A stretch of DNA of 64,000 nucleotides, from assembly GCF_014696825.1 (NCBI RefSeq), contig NZ_JACJQU010000013.1:62001-126000 (forward strand), in the 5' to 3' direction. Shown one piece after another: positions 43,773 to 52,528 of this stretch. The notes beneath the pieces are model-generated. The model made no database searches. It had not been told where the DNA came from and saw only the letters and a program-made list of their open reading frames with translations. The first letter of the stretch is position 1, and every line of letters begins with the position of its first letter. The translations under genes were made by a program, and so were the position numbers. The stretch is from Anabaena sphaerica FACHB-251. Its GTDB lineage: Bacteria > Cyanobacteriota > Cyanobacteriia > Cyanobacteriales > Nostocaceae.

Positions 43773-43867
43773 AAAGCAGTTCCCATGCTGGTGAGGTACA
43801 AAGTTTTTTAGTTTGAGAGAACAGGGAATAAATTGGTATGTACTTCATTAGACTGGGAAACGCTATA
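43773..43867. mobile_element. MITE-like element, second copy
   Basis: About 95 bp, matching the element at 34215-34316: AAGCAGTTCCCATGCT at the left, GAGGTACAAAGTTTTTTAGT in the middle, and GACTGGGAAACGCTATA at the right. It lies 66 bases after the radical SAM stop and 52 bases before the SRPBCC start. Confidence 0.72.
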
Positions 43868-43919
43868 AGTTAGGGTTGCTATAGTAGCATAAATACAGTA
43901 ATAGCATCACTACTAAAAA

Positions 43920-44384
43920 ATGTCCCAGGTTTTAGAACAATCAATTAAAATTAATGCCCCTGCTACAGTAGTAGAGCAATGTTTTACAGATTTAACTTTA
44001 ATGCACCGCTGGCTTAACCCTGTTCTGCGTTGCCAACCTGTGGGAAAAGTGTGGAGTACCGAAATAGGTAGTCGCAGTCGGTTTATGATTCAAATTCCTG
44101 TGATTAAACCTACTTTAAAGACTGTAGTTGTCGAACGACAACCGGGTTTGGTAGTCTGGGGATTTAAGGGATTTTTCCAAGGTAGCGATCGCTGGGAATG
44201 TCAACCACTCCCAAAAGGTACACTCTTAGTTAACCGTTTTGAGTTTAAAATTCCTAACCCTGTCGTCAGTTGGGGTTTTAATACCTTCGCAGCATCTTGG
44301 ACAAAAGCCGATATGCAAGCACAACTGCGACGTTTCAAACGAGTTGCAGAAGAACTAGCTAATTCTCCTAAGTATTCTTCGTGA
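43920..44384 (+). CDS. SRPBCC (START-like) superfamily protein
   Basis: A 154-residue protein with the helix-grip fold of SRPBCC/polyketide cyclase-like proteins: QSIKINAPATVVEQCFTDLTLMHRWLNPVL at the start, beta strands with SRSRFMIQIPV and RQPGLVVWGFKGFFQGSDRW, and a long C-terminal helix (TKADMQAQLRRFKRVAEELAN). The family binds hydrophobic ligands; ligand unknown. Its last 17 bases overlap the 3' end of the convergent cca gene. Confidence 0.8.
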   Translation: MSQVLEQSIKINAPATVVEQCFTDLTLMHRWLNPVLRCQPVGKVWSTEIGSRSRFMIQIPVIKPTLKTVVVERQPGLVVWGFKGFFQGSDRWECQPLPKGTLLVNRFEFKIPNPVVSWGFNTFAASWTKADMQAQLRRFKRVAEELANSPKYSS

Positions 44385-45639
44385 ACTGCTTGGCAAATTC
44401 TATTGCTTCTTCTGCTGTGGTGACATTCCCCTCAGCTTGCGCGACAGCAATTTCACTCAATATTTTACCCACAAGTGGCGAAGCCGGAATATTGAGTGCT
44501 ATAATCACCTCTTTACCACTCACCAACGGTGAGGGGTGAGCTACCAAATCATCAGGGTTCAGGTAACGGTCGATCAAGGGTGCATAAACGCATAGCGGAT
44601 TATCGCCAGACATCGCCTCTACTATATCATCTGCTAAGGCTAAGGCAGTTGTAGCATTAAATACAACTCCCACGTCCTGAAACAAAAAATACTGTTCTCG
44701 TAGGGACATATTAACTACTTTGAACTGCGGGAACAGTCGCAGGGCGGTAGTTACACCGCGAATTTCTGCACGGCTATAAGTTAGTTGCTGTAGTTCAGCA
44801 TCAGCTATTTCTGGGTTTGGATGAACAAGACAAGCAAGTTTGGCAATACCTAACCAAGTCGTTTTGACGGTATCACGGATAGCTTGTTCCAGTTCTTGCC
44901 CTAATTGTGGATATGTTTCCCCTATCAAGCTGCAAGCTTTATCAACTGCGGCTAGTTTCTGCAAGCTTTCACGGTGGCAATTTGTAAAAAAACTTGTTAG
45001 TAAATTATCTTCCCAGGCACTGGTTAGCCAAGATGTACCCTGAGAACTGGCTAAAAGATAACCAATTTCTACCCGCACTCGTTCAGATGCTACCTTATTT
45101 ATATCTGCTGCTAAGGTGCGAATAGTGGCTTGGGTAGCTGGTTCAATTGTAAACCCCAGTTGGGCAGCTTGACGATATGCCCGCATCAACCGCAAAGGGT
45201 CATCTTGCAGATTTTGGGGTGATATCATGCGTAATAAACCGGCTTCTATGTCTGCACAACCTTGCAGCGGGTCGATAATTTCCTGGGTATGGGGATTATA
45301 AGCGATCGCGTTTATTGTAAAATCCCTTCTATGCAAATCCGTGATTAAACTGTCTCCTTCCTGTTGGGCAAAATCAGCGGTAGCATGGGGAAACACCACA
45401 CGGGCAATTTTTCTTTCCGCATCGAGTAACACAAAACCAGCTTGATAATGTCGAGCGATCGCACTTGCCACTTTTACCGCATCATCTGGGATAATAAAAT
45501 CTAAATCTAAATATTCCCGACTTCTGCCCAAAATCGCATCCCGCACTGCACCACCCACCATGTAAGCAGGTTGTGGCAACAATTCCAGGCTGAAAGGCCA
45601 ATTTTGGGCATCTAGACGAGAAATAACTAAATCATTCAT
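44368..45639 (-). CDS. cca: CCA tRNA nucleotidyltransferase / poly(A) polymerase family
   Basis: A 423-residue class II nucleotidyltransferase that adds or repairs the 3' CCA of tRNAs (or, in some cyanobacteria, one of the split A- or CC-adding or poly(A) enzymes). Motif A is AYMVGGAVRDAILGR with the DLDF acidic pair in YLDLDFIIPD; RRDFTINAIAYNP and DDPLRLMRAYRQAAQLGF are motifs C and D. I start it at ATG 45639 rather than the TTG at 45654. Whether it is the whole CCA enzyme or a partial-activity form cannot be told from this copy. It overlaps the convergent SRPBCC gene by 17 bases. Confidence 0.92.
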   Translation of the reverse strand: MNDLVISRLDAQNWPFSLELLPQPAYMVGGAVRDAILGRSREYLDLDFIIPDDAVKVASAIARHYQAGFVLLDAERKIARVVFPHATADFAQQEGDSLITDLHRRDFTINAIAYNPHTQEIIDPLQGCADIEAGLLRMISPQNLQDDPLRLMRAYRQAAQLGFTIEPATQATIRTLAADINKVASERVRVEIGYLLASSQGTSWLTSAWEDNLLTSFFTNCHRESLQKLAAVDKACSLIGETYPQLGQELEQAIRDTVKTTWLGIAKLACLVHPNPEIADAELQQLTYSRAEIRGVTTALRLFPQFKVVNMSLREQYFLFQDVGVVFNATTALALADDIVEAMSGDNPLCVYAPLIDRYLNPDDLVAHPSPLVSGKEVIIALNIPASPLVGKILSEIAVAQAEGNVTTAEEAIEFAKQFTKNT

Positions 45640-45725
45640 TGTAATAAAAATCAACCCACCAACTAATGCTTAACACTTTTTCCTAAGCTACATTAACTAT
45701 AAAGGTTCTAGGAGTTGGTTCTATT

Positions 45726-45974
45726 ATGTGTATTTGCGTGAATTGCCACTATGTAGACCGTTGTGCAACCTACAATGCTGTAGAAGCACAGCACCAACAG
45801 CCCCACTTGACCGAAAACCCAAATTTTGACCCTAATGAACCTTCCATCAATGTTAATATTCGCACAAAAGGCGAAATAATTGAAATGGAATGGGATGTAG
45901 TGGGTTGTCTCAGCTTTAAACAAGAAATGGGTAAATGGGCTAAGTTGCGACCCGGTGAATTAGTACCCACTTGA
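45726..45974 (+). CDS. ycf34: Ycf34 family protein
   Basis: An 82-residue protein conserved in cyanobacteria and red algal plastids. It starts MCICVNCHYVDRCATYNAVE with four Cys in the first 13 residues and has a further Cys in DVVGCLSF; Ycf34 of Synechocystis is reported to bind an Fe-S cluster and affect photosynthetic electron flow. Length and motif arrangement are as expected. A perfect hairpin follows 20 bases after the stop. Confidence 0.92.
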   Translation: MCICVNCHYVDRCATYNAVEAQHQQPHLTENPNFDPNEPSINVNIRTKGEIIEMEWDVVGCLSFKQEMGKWAKLRPGELVPT

Positions 45975-45994
45975 ATTTTAGATTTTAAATACCC

Positions 45995-46027
45995 ATATCC
46001 CCGACTTCTCAAAGAAGTCGGGGATAT
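45995..46027 (+). terminator. Perfect 15-bp hairpin after ycf34
   Basis: ATATCCCCGACTTCT-CAA-AGAAGTCGGGGATAT, a fifteen-pair perfect stem. A half copy (ATCCCCGACTTCTGAAA) is at about 15183. It is a dispersed palindromic repeat that can act as the ycf34 terminator; no U-run is present. Confidence 0.6.
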
Positions 46028-46083
46028 TAGGAGACTATGCTTTATTTTATAATCTATATTTGCAGTTACTCTGATAAATCACT

Positions 46084-46830
46084 TTGACCACTAAACTAGA
46101 ACCTCTCCCCCCCACAAAATACGCTTTAGCACTGCACACCACTACACCCGAATTAGGTCTAGTAATTAGCAACTTTGCAGAAGATACCCGCACCCATGTT
46201 TGGAATTTAGGACGTGATTTATCTAGTCATATCCATCAATATTTAATTGATTTGATTCAACCCCAAACCTGGACAGATTTAGCTTTTATTGCCGTTGCTA
46301 AAGGACCTGGAGGTTTTACAGGAACTCGTATTGGTGTTGTTACAGCCCGCACTTTAGGACAACAGTTAGAAATTCCCGTATTTGCAATTTCCACTTTAGC
46401 CGCTGTAGCTTGGCAGATCCCCCCAACCCCCCTTGAAAAGGGGGGCTATATCTCCACTGATAAAGGGGTTGATGTTCCTATCTATGAAGGAGTAGATGTT
46501 CCCCCCTTATTAAGGGGGGTTAGGGGGGATCAAATTATTGCTGTAGAAATGCAAGCACAAAGAGGGCAAGTTTTTGGTGCAATTTATCAAATAGCTGCTG
46601 ATAATTCTGGCATTATTGCATTATTACCAGATACTGTATTTACACCAGAGAAATGGCAGGAAACCTTAGCTAATTGGCATACAGAATATCAATTAATTAA
46701 AGCCACATCTGGGTTAGCTGCAACCGTCAGCAGTATTTTAGAATTAGCTTATTTAGAGTGGCAACAAAATAAACGTCCTCATTGGTCAGAAGCTTTACCA
46801 TATTATGGACAGCATCCTGTAGATCTTTAA
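46084..46830 (+). CDS. tsaB: tRNA threonylcarbamoyladenosine complex subunit TsaB, with an in-frame repeat insertion
   Basis: A 248-residue TsaB, the partner that activates TsaD for t6A37 synthesis in tRNA. The ASKHA fold is seen in LALHTTTPELGLVIS and FIAVAKGPGGFTGTRIGVVTARTLGQQLEIPVF, and the return strand IIAVEMQAQRGQVFGAIYQ. Between residues 111 and 150 lies foreign text (IPPTPLEKGGYISTDKGVDV and on to PPLLRGVRGD) that is translated repeat DNA (see next entry); without it the protein would be about 208 residues, the usual length. The frame stays open, so the protein may be functional with a surface loop. The only start in reach is TTG at 46084, with no clear ribosome-binding site. Confidence 0.88.
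   Translation: MTTKLEPLPPTKYALALHTTTPELGLVISNFAEDTRTHVWNLGRDLSSHIHQYLIDLIQPQTWTDLAFIAVAKGPGGFTGTRIGVVTARTLGQQLEIPVFAISTLAAVAWQIPPTPLEKGGYISTDKGVDVPIYEGVDVPPLLRGVRGDQIIAVEMQAQRGQVFGAIYQIAADNSGIIALLPDTVFTPEKWQETLANWHTEYQLIKATSGLAATVSSILELAYLEWQQNKRPHWSEALPYYGQHPVDL
46416..46531. repeat. Palindromic repeat element inserted in frame within tsaB
   Basis: About 116 bp with inverted ends GATCCCCCCAACCCCCC and GGGGGGTTAGGGGGGATC, and internal CCTTGAAAAGGGGGGC and GATGTTCC units. It matches the style of the dispersed repeat at 10004-10040. It adds about 40 codons to tsaB without a stop in this frame. Confidence 0.78.
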
Positions 46831-46871
46831 TAATAGAATCAATTAATAGTTGAATTAGTGGGTTAAGAAAT

Positions 46872-47555
46872 ATGACACTGACTCAAGATACTATCAAAAC
46901 TGTACAATTAATTCCACCTTTGGAAAACGGCGATAGACTTACCCGCATGGAATTTGAACGTCGTTATCATACCATGCCAGAGGTGAAAAAAGCCGATTTA
47001 ATTGAAGGAATTGTTTATATGGCATCACCAGTAAGAATTAGAAGTCACGGAAAACCCCATGCTTACATCATGACTTGGTTAGGTTTTTATGAATCGGCTA
47101 CACCAGGGGTAGAACTAGCTGATAATGCCACTGTGCGTCTAGATGCAGATAACGAACCTCAACCAGACGCACTGTTAAGAATTGAAACCGGTGGACAGTC
47201 GCGGATAAGTGAAGATGATTATGTTGAAGGTGCGCCAGAATTAATTGTAGAAATTGCTGCTAGTAGTGCGGCTATTGATGCCCATGATAAACTGAAAGTA
47301 TATCGTCGAAATCAAGTACAAGAATATTTAATCTGGCGAGTTTATGATGGTGAATTTGATTGGTTTATTTTAAAAGATGGAGAATATCGCCAGCTAGAAG
47401 CTAATGCTGAAGGTGTGATTTGTTCTCAGGTTTTTCCTGGTTTAGGGTTAGATAAATCTGCTTTGTTAACGGGCAATTTAGCTAAAGTATTAGAGATTTT
47501 ACAGCAAGGTTTAGCAAGTGCAGAACATCAAAGTTTTGTGGAAAACTTAGGATAG
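46872..47555 (+). CDS. Uma2-family (DUF820) protein
   Basis: A 227-residue Uma2 protein, third in the window. Core elements are KKADLIEGIVYMASPVRIRSHG, LADNATVRLDADNEPQPDALLRIE, the acidic motif EGAPELIVEIAASSAAIDAHDKLKVYRRNQVQEYLIW (split here only for description: the E-V/L-I-V-E-I and the later lysine) and PGLGLDKSALL. PD-(D/E)XK-type residues are intact. It lacks the charged C-terminal coil of the other two, so it belongs to another subfamily. It reads after tsaB with a 41-base gap. Confidence 0.87.
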   Translation: MTLTQDTIKTVQLIPPLENGDRLTRMEFERRYHTMPEVKKADLIEGIVYMASPVRIRSHGKPHAYIMTWLGFYESATPGVELADNATVRLDADNEPQPDALLRIETGGQSRISEDDYVEGAPELIVEIAASSAAIDAHDKLKVYRRNQVQEYLIWRVYDGEFDWFILKDGEYRQLEANAEGVICSQVFPGLGLDKSALLTGNLAKVLEILQQGLASAEHQSFVENLG

Positions 47556-47597
47556 TTATTTTAACCTTGCTGTATTAATTGATGAAAGATAAACTTT

Positions 47598-48551
47598 CTA
47601 GTCTTGTTGATGAGTTTCCAACCAGTTCAATAAATCCTCAATAGCGGTAAAATCTAGTAATGCTTCACCAAGTTCTTCCAACTGATTTAGAGAAAGAGTT
47701 TGAATTTTCGCTTTAGTTTCTTGTGGTAATTCTCCAAACCTTTTTTGTAATAGTCGTACCACAATATTTTGCTCACCTTCTGTTATTCCTCGTTCGTAGC
47801 CAATGCGCTCACCTGTAGTAATATAAGCCATAGTTCGCTCCTGTTCAAATTGTTTAAAATCTTGCCAAAATTCCGCTTCTAATGCCTTTGGTAACATCAT
47901 AACCCAGTCTATAAAGCGGTAAAGGTTACGAATATCCTTTTCTTGCAAACCTTGTTCATACAATCGACGAATTAAGCTGAATTTCCAGGTTTTGCGTTCT
48001 GTGGGTTTTTTACTGGTTTGTTGTGTCTTTAAATGTGCCATTACCACCGTTGCAAAAGGATTATCGCTGGCTTCTAATTCTGTCCAACGGTTTTGGTAAT
48101 CTAGCAATTTGACTGTGCCAAATTCAAAGTTTAACCTGGTATCAGGATAATTATAACTGTATTGGTTTGGTCGCCATTTGGGGTCTGCATCGCATAAAAT
48201 AGCGACACTAATGGCAGGTTTAGCGAAACGGTCAAAAATCCGCAGGGTGTATGAAAACATCCTTTCAGGAAAGAGTTCTTCTGGTTTAGCCTGAATTTCT
48301 ATATGTATCAACAGCCAAATTTCTTCTCCTTGGTGTTGCCACACTTTGACTAATTTATCTGCATATCTTCTTCCTTGTTCAGCGTCGCGGGCTATTTGTT
48401 GAAATTCTTTATCTAGAAATTCGTGGGGTATTTCCCAGTTAATTAATGCGGCTGTTTGGGGGAAGAAAAATTGCATTGCTTGGGGAAAGTATGCTTCTAA
48501 TATTTCTTTCCACGGGCTATCTTGGTCGGCTCTTTCTCGTTCTTCTGTCAT
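47598..48551 (-). CDS. Rpn/PD-(D/E)XK-type putative transposase-nuclease with DUF4351 tail
   Basis: A 317-residue protein. The N-terminal part reads DSPWKEILEAYFPQAMQFF and RRYADKLVKVWQHQGEEIWLLIHIEIQAKPE, where D...E-I-Q are the PD-(D/E)XK-type residues of Rpn-like recombination-promoting nucleases, a family highly multiplied in cyanobacteria. The C-terminal DUF4351 segment is VVRLLQKRFGELPQETKAKIQTLS and LEELGEALLDFTAIEDLLNWL. Likely DNA nuclease of unknown role. It converges with the Uma2 gene (42-base gap). Confidence 0.83.
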   Translation of the reverse strand: MTEERERADQDSPWKEILEAYFPQAMQFFFPQTAALINWEIPHEFLDKEFQQIARDAEQGRRYADKLVKVWQHQGEEIWLLIHIEIQAKPEELFPERMFSYTLRIFDRFAKPAISVAILCDADPKWRPNQYSYNYPDTRLNFEFGTVKLLDYQNRWTELEASDNPFATVVMAHLKTQQTSKKPTERKTWKFSLIRRLYEQGLQEKDIRNLYRFIDWVMMLPKALEAEFWQDFKQFEQERTMAYITTGERIGYERGITEGEQNIVVRLLQKRFGELPQETKAKIQTLSLNQLEELGEALLDFTAIEDLLNWLETHQQD

Positions 48552-48728
48552 TTGTTATTTGGTAGATGGTACGGTTATTTTATATTGTTTAGTGATGGGT
48601 TAAGAAAGTCTGTTTACAGAGATTTTTAGGTAAATGAACTACATCTTTTTTATCTCACGCAGAGGCGCAGAGGAAGAGAGAAACAAGAGTTTGGTCTCAA
48701 TAAATGAAAAATTCTGTCCCAAGTAAAT

Positions 48729-49730
48729 TCACCATTCAAATCTGATTACTTCTTCAATATGATCAGGTAATTTAGTATCTTGATCGATATTTGCTTTTTC
48801 AATCTGTGTTAATTCTAGATTTTTGGCTCCAGAAAGGTCTACTTGTTGTAGGTTTGCTTGAAACAAGTTTGTCAAATGCAGGTTCGTTCCTGCTAAAGGA
48901 AATGACTCTTGTAGGGTTGCTTTATTAAGCTTTGCCTGACACAAATTAGCTCCAGCAAGGTTCACTTTTTGCAAAATGGCTTCCGAAAAATTTACCCATT
49001 GGAGACTCGAATTCCAAAGAGATACATCTTGCAAACTAGCTTCTTGGAACGATGCAAGGTCTAAGTTACTGCAATAGAGGTCAACTCTCTTTAAGTTTGC
49101 TCTATCAAGATTTGCCTCTCTGATATCAATAAAAGTTAAATTCAATCTCTGATTTTCCTGCTCATTTTCACAATTACGTCGTCCTATAACGGTCAGGGCT
49201 GCTTGAATGTCTACCCGAAGTTTTGGTATTTCCTCCTTCTCTCCTTCCTCTTCTTTCTTCAAAGGTGCATTTTCTCGCACAAAAGCTGTGAGGACTTCCA
49301 TAACTGTCCAATGATATTTTTCCGGTGCATCTCTAGCAATTTGTTCTAGGGCATAAATTCCGCCTAATTTTATTTCAATTTCTTTATTACCAAGCAATTC
49401 AATCGCTTTAGAAAAACGTTCTGTAATTTGTTTATCTTCTGCTGCTTGTGCATTTCTATTTGCAGCTTTAGCATTGTCATTAGCAGCGTTAGCACTTCTC
49501 GATGCTTGGTAAGCATTAAAAAAAACTGCTATTCCAGCAAAAATTGTTCCTGTAGTTGTTACGGCTGAAAGACCATACTGTAATCTCTTCTCTATTTCTA
49601 AACCTTTAGGATTTAAAAACGCAAAATCCGAAAAAGAAAATATCAAGATAACAGTAAAAAAGAAGATAGAAAAAATAATCCCTAGAATTATCAACAAACT
49701 CTTGAAACTTTCTGTATTATTCTCAGACAT
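48729..49730 (-). CDS. Membrane-anchored pentapeptide-repeat protein
   Basis: A 333-residue protein starting best at ATG 49730 (MSENNTESFK). Two membrane helices (LLIILGIIFSIFFFTVILIF and TTTGTIFAGIAVFFNAY) are followed by an Ala/Asn coiled coil (SRSANAANDNAKAANRNAQAAEDKQ), a conserved helical part (RFSKAIELLGNKEIEIKLGGIYALEQIARD) and, from about residue 205, ten or so pentapeptide repeats (A(N/D)LXX, for example ANLDRANLKRVDL). Pentapeptide repeats form a right-handed beta helix. Cyanobacteria have dozens of such proteins; function unknown. It overlaps the longer frame of the upstream DUF1963 gene but has its own GAGGAG site. Confidence 0.82.
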   Translation of the reverse strand: MSENNTESFKSLLIILGIIFSIFFFTVILIFSFSDFAFLNPKGLEIEKRLQYGLSAVTTTGTIFAGIAVFFNAYQASRSANAANDNAKAANRNAQAAEDKQITERFSKAIELLGNKEIEIKLGGIYALEQIARDAPEKYHWTVMEVLTAFVRENAPLKKEEEGEKEEIPKLRVDIQAALTVIGRRNCENEQENQRLNLTFIDIREANLDRANLKRVDLYCSNLDLASFQEASLQDVSLWNSSLQWVNFSEAILQKVNLAGANLCQAKLNKATLQESFPLAGTNLHLTNLFQANLQQVDLSGAKNLELTQIEKANIDQDTKLPDHIEEVIRFEW

Positions 49731-49753
49731 AAATAAATTGTTCTCCTCACATT

Positions 49754-50809
49754 TTAACAACAAGCATAGGTATACAAAACCTTAGAAAAATCTAACTGTT
49801 TAAGTGCAGAAGGCTGAATAAAAAAGTTACCAATTCCCGCATCTCCCCACATAATTGAGTTATCATCATCAGAGTCCATTTGCAATAACAGAAAATCGTA
49901 ACCTTCCTCTCCCTCTACATTTTCTCGATCATCATTTTGCACAAATGCCGGATATCCTCCTAAACGATGTCCTCCTAATAATTCCTCATATTTTTCTTCA
50001 TACTCATTAATCAAATCATCTACGAGTTCTTCTAAAGAATTTTTCATTGCTTTAGTTAGATTACTTTGTTTAAAGATGGGAAAATAGCTTTTAACTAATG
50101 ATCTAAACCGATAATCTGATGCACTAATTGGATTTGATTTAATGGCGAAATTCAAGGCTAAACAGTCTACTAATGGTAAACCTATTCCTGGAGGTAAAAA
50201 GTCAAAATTATCTAGGAGATTATCAATATTCAAATCTGGTTCAGAAAAGTAAAGAACTCGAAAAGTTGTTTGTGCTAATTGTAGGTATTCTTCAAGACCA
50301 TAGGCTGTTTCACCTGCGGCTTCAATATAAAATTGAAGTATCCCTTTTTCCGGTAAATCTTCTAAATTAGGAGTTTCTGAAAAGTTGATTTGTGCTAAAA
50401 GATGAAGGGGAGTACCATCTGGGGCTGTGGGATAATCAAGATGTTTAGGAAAGTAAGGTAAGCCACCAAATTTACTTTGCCATAGCGTAGTTTCTGTTGT
50501 TGAATATGGATTGATTTCTATAAAAGGTTTAGTAATGGTCTTGGCAAATTCATCTACCTGATTTTTTAATTCTAAGAACATTCCATACAATTCATCTGGC
50601 GTAAAATCTTTGTTATTTTCATCTACTGGGATAGACTCGATATCATACCAACCGTGTGTGAGTAATTCTTGAATACTTTGATTAAAAAAAGCTTCTGCTT
50701 CGGCTTCAGAAGAGAATTCATGCAGTTGTTGATAATGGGTAACATTGCAGCCGTCTAAATGAATGGAAGTTCTGAGGGAACTTAATCTCAATATTTTATT
50801 GCATTTCAT
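49754..50809 (-). CDS. DUF1963 (YwqG-like) protein, copy 1
   Basis: A 351-residue protein. The first 60 residues hold a WGR/tail-like region (LHEFSSEAEAEAFFNQSIQELLTHGWYDI); the DUF1963 domain follows: TTETTLWQSKFGGLPYFPKHLDYPTAPDGTPLHLLAQINF, LPEKGILQFYIEA, HRLGGYPAFVQND, DFLLLQMDSDDDNSIMWGDAGIGNFFI. I start it at ATG 50809, matching the start of the paralogue at 52414 (MKCNK). DUF1963 is of unknown function. The paralogue lies upstream with a cupin gene between them. Confidence 0.85.
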   Translation of the reverse strand: MKCNKILRLSSLRTSIHLDGCNVTHYQQLHEFSSEAEAEAFFNQSIQELLTHGWYDIESIPVDENNKDFTPDELYGMFLELKNQVDEFAKTITKPFIEINPYSTTETTLWQSKFGGLPYFPKHLDYPTAPDGTPLHLLAQINFSETPNLEDLPEKGILQFYIEAAGETAYGLEEYLQLAQTTFRVLYFSEPDLNIDNLLDNFDFLPPGIGLPLVDCLALNFAIKSNPISASDYRFRSLVKSYFPIFKQSNLTKAMKNSLEELVDDLINEYEEKYEELLGGHRLGGYPAFVQNDDRENVEGEEGYDFLLLQMDSDDDNSIMWGDAGIGNFFIQPSALKQLDFSKVLYTYACC

Positions 50810-50894
50810 AAAACTTAACCTGTGATGTGATAAAAAAGTGAAATTCACTATTTCAGAAATTCTAAAATCTTAGACATGAAAGTAAAGATATCAT

Positions 50895-51263
50895 TTATTC
50901 CTTGACTCGATTGGGAAAAGATATTTCCAGGACAACACACCCGATATCAGTTTTGAATGGGCCATGAATTTCTCCTGGTGGTCTACTAGCATAATATCCA
51001 CTCTCTAACCATATATCAAAAGCTGCGTCGTAAAGACGACCGCTAATCACAAAAATCTCTTCAGGATAAGGATGACTTTTCGCACCTAAATGAGTTGTAT
51101 CAGCACCAGGATGGAATCGAGTTAAACGGGTATATTCACCAGTCTCTTCATCTATGCTCAGAGTTAGTTCTTCTGCTATTTGTTCCAGACCTTTGATTGG
51201 TTGCCATTTTCCTTGATTTTCTGAACTCAATGGATTCCAGTAAATGATGGTGGATTTTGGCAT
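50895..51263 (-). CDS. Cupin-domain protein (ChrR-like)
   Basis: A 122-residue cupin. Cupin motif 1 is FHPGADTTHLGAKSHPYPEEIFVISG (His, His and Glu ligands) and motif 2 is RPPGEIHGPF. It resembles the anti-sigma ChrR-type and acetylacetone-dioxygenase-type cupins, with a metal site likely occupied. Substrate unknown. It sits between the two DUF1963 paralogues on the same strand, so it may be part of the duplicated unit. Confidence 0.8.
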   Translation of the reverse strand: MPKSTIIYWNPLSSENQGKWQPIKGLEQIAEELTLSIDEETGEYTRLTRFHPGADTTHLGAKSHPYPEEIFVISGRLYDAAFDIWLESGYYASRPPGEIHGPFKTDIGCVVLEISFPNRVKE

Positions 51264-51355
51264 AGTTCTTTGTTTATTTGTTTCAAGAAGTTGAATTTGA
51301 AATTGTTTTTACTGTTCAATTTTGAGCATAAATCAAGTTTACTGCTTCTTTTTTC

Positions 51356-52414
51356 TCAACTACAAGCATAGGTGTAAAGAACCTTAGAAAAATCCAAACG
51401 TTTAAGTGCAGAAGGCTGAATAAAAAATTGACCTACACCCACATCTCCCCACATAATAGAGTGATCATCATTAGAGTCCATTTGGAATAACAGAAAGTCA
51501 TAACCTTCCTCTTGCATACAAAAATAACGTATATCGTCCTGTACAAATTTTGGATATCCTCCTAATCGGTGTCCTTTTAATAAATGTTCATATTTTTCAC
51601 TATACTCATATATGAAATCATCAGCCATTTCTTCTAAAGACATCTTCATTGCTTCTGTTAAATTACTCTGTTGAAAGATAGAAAAATATCTTTTATGAAA
51701 GTCATTAAACTGGTAATCAGTAACACTGATAGGATGAGATTTGGCGGTGAACTTCAAAGCTAAACATTCTTCTTCTAATAATGGACCCAGGAATTCTGGC
51801 ACAAAATCAAAATTATTTAGCAAATTATCAATGTTTAAATCTATTTCAGGAAAGTATATAACTCGAAAAGTAGTTTGGGCTAATTGCGGATCATCTTCTA
51901 GTCCATAGGTTGTTTTTTCTGATGTTTCAATATAAAACTGAAGAATGCCTTTTTCGGGTAAATCTTCTATTTTAGGAGTTTCTGCAAAATTGATTTGTGC
52001 TAAAAGATTAAGGGGAATACCTCTTGGGCTTGTGGGATATTCCAAATGTTTAGGAAAATAAGGTAAACCGCCAAATTTACTTTGCCATAAAGTAGTTTCG
52101 GTTGTTGAATGTGCAGTTATTTCTATATAAGGTTTGGCGGTTGCATTAGCAAATTCATCTAGCCGTGATTCCAATCCTAAATACATTTCATATACTTGAT
52201 ATAATGTAAAGTCTTTATTCTCTTCGTCGTTGGCAATAGATGGTTCACGCCAACCATCTGCTAGTAATTCTTGAACACATTGGTCAAAAAAAGCTTCTGC
52301 TTCAGCTTCCGAAGAAAATTGGAAAAGCTCCCTACCATCTAGAACAGTACAGTCATCTAGATAAATAGAAGTTCTGTAGCTGGAATGCCAAACAAATTTT
52401 TTGTTACATTTCAT
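51356..52414 (-). CDS. DUF1963 (YwqG-like) protein, copy 2
   Basis: A 352-residue paralogue of the gene at 49754. Shared segments include SSEAEAEAFFDQCVQELLADGW, TTETTLWQSKFGGLPYFPKHLEYPT, LPEKGILQFYIET, LKGHRLGGYPKFVQDD and MDSNDDHSIMWGDVGVGQFFI, with the identical ending SALKRLDFSKVLYTYAC. Differences are spread, indicating an old duplication. DUF1963 function is unknown; family members have a beta-rich fold that may bind peptides. Start ATG 52414 gives MKCNKKFVW. Confidence 0.86.
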   Translation of the reverse strand: MKCNKKFVWHSSYRTSIYLDDCTVLDGRELFQFSSEAEAEAFFDQCVQELLADGWREPSIANDEENKDFTLYQVYEMYLGLESRLDEFANATAKPYIEITAHSTTETTLWQSKFGGLPYFPKHLEYPTSPRGIPLNLLAQINFAETPKIEDLPEKGILQFYIETSEKTTYGLEDDPQLAQTTFRVIYFPEIDLNIDNLLNNFDFVPEFLGPLLEEECLALKFTAKSHPISVTDYQFNDFHKRYFSIFQQSNLTEAMKMSLEEMADDFIYEYSEKYEHLLKGHRLGGYPKFVQDDIRYFCMQEEGYDFLLFQMDSNDDHSIMWGDVGVGQFFIQPSALKRLDFSKVLYTYACS

Positions 52415-52528
52415 GATAATTAATCTGCCAATGTAAACAGAAATGATAAAAAAACGATAAGAGGTAAAAAAATTCGTAATTAATAATCCTTAAAATTACG
52501 AATTACGAATTACGAATTATTGGGTTAA

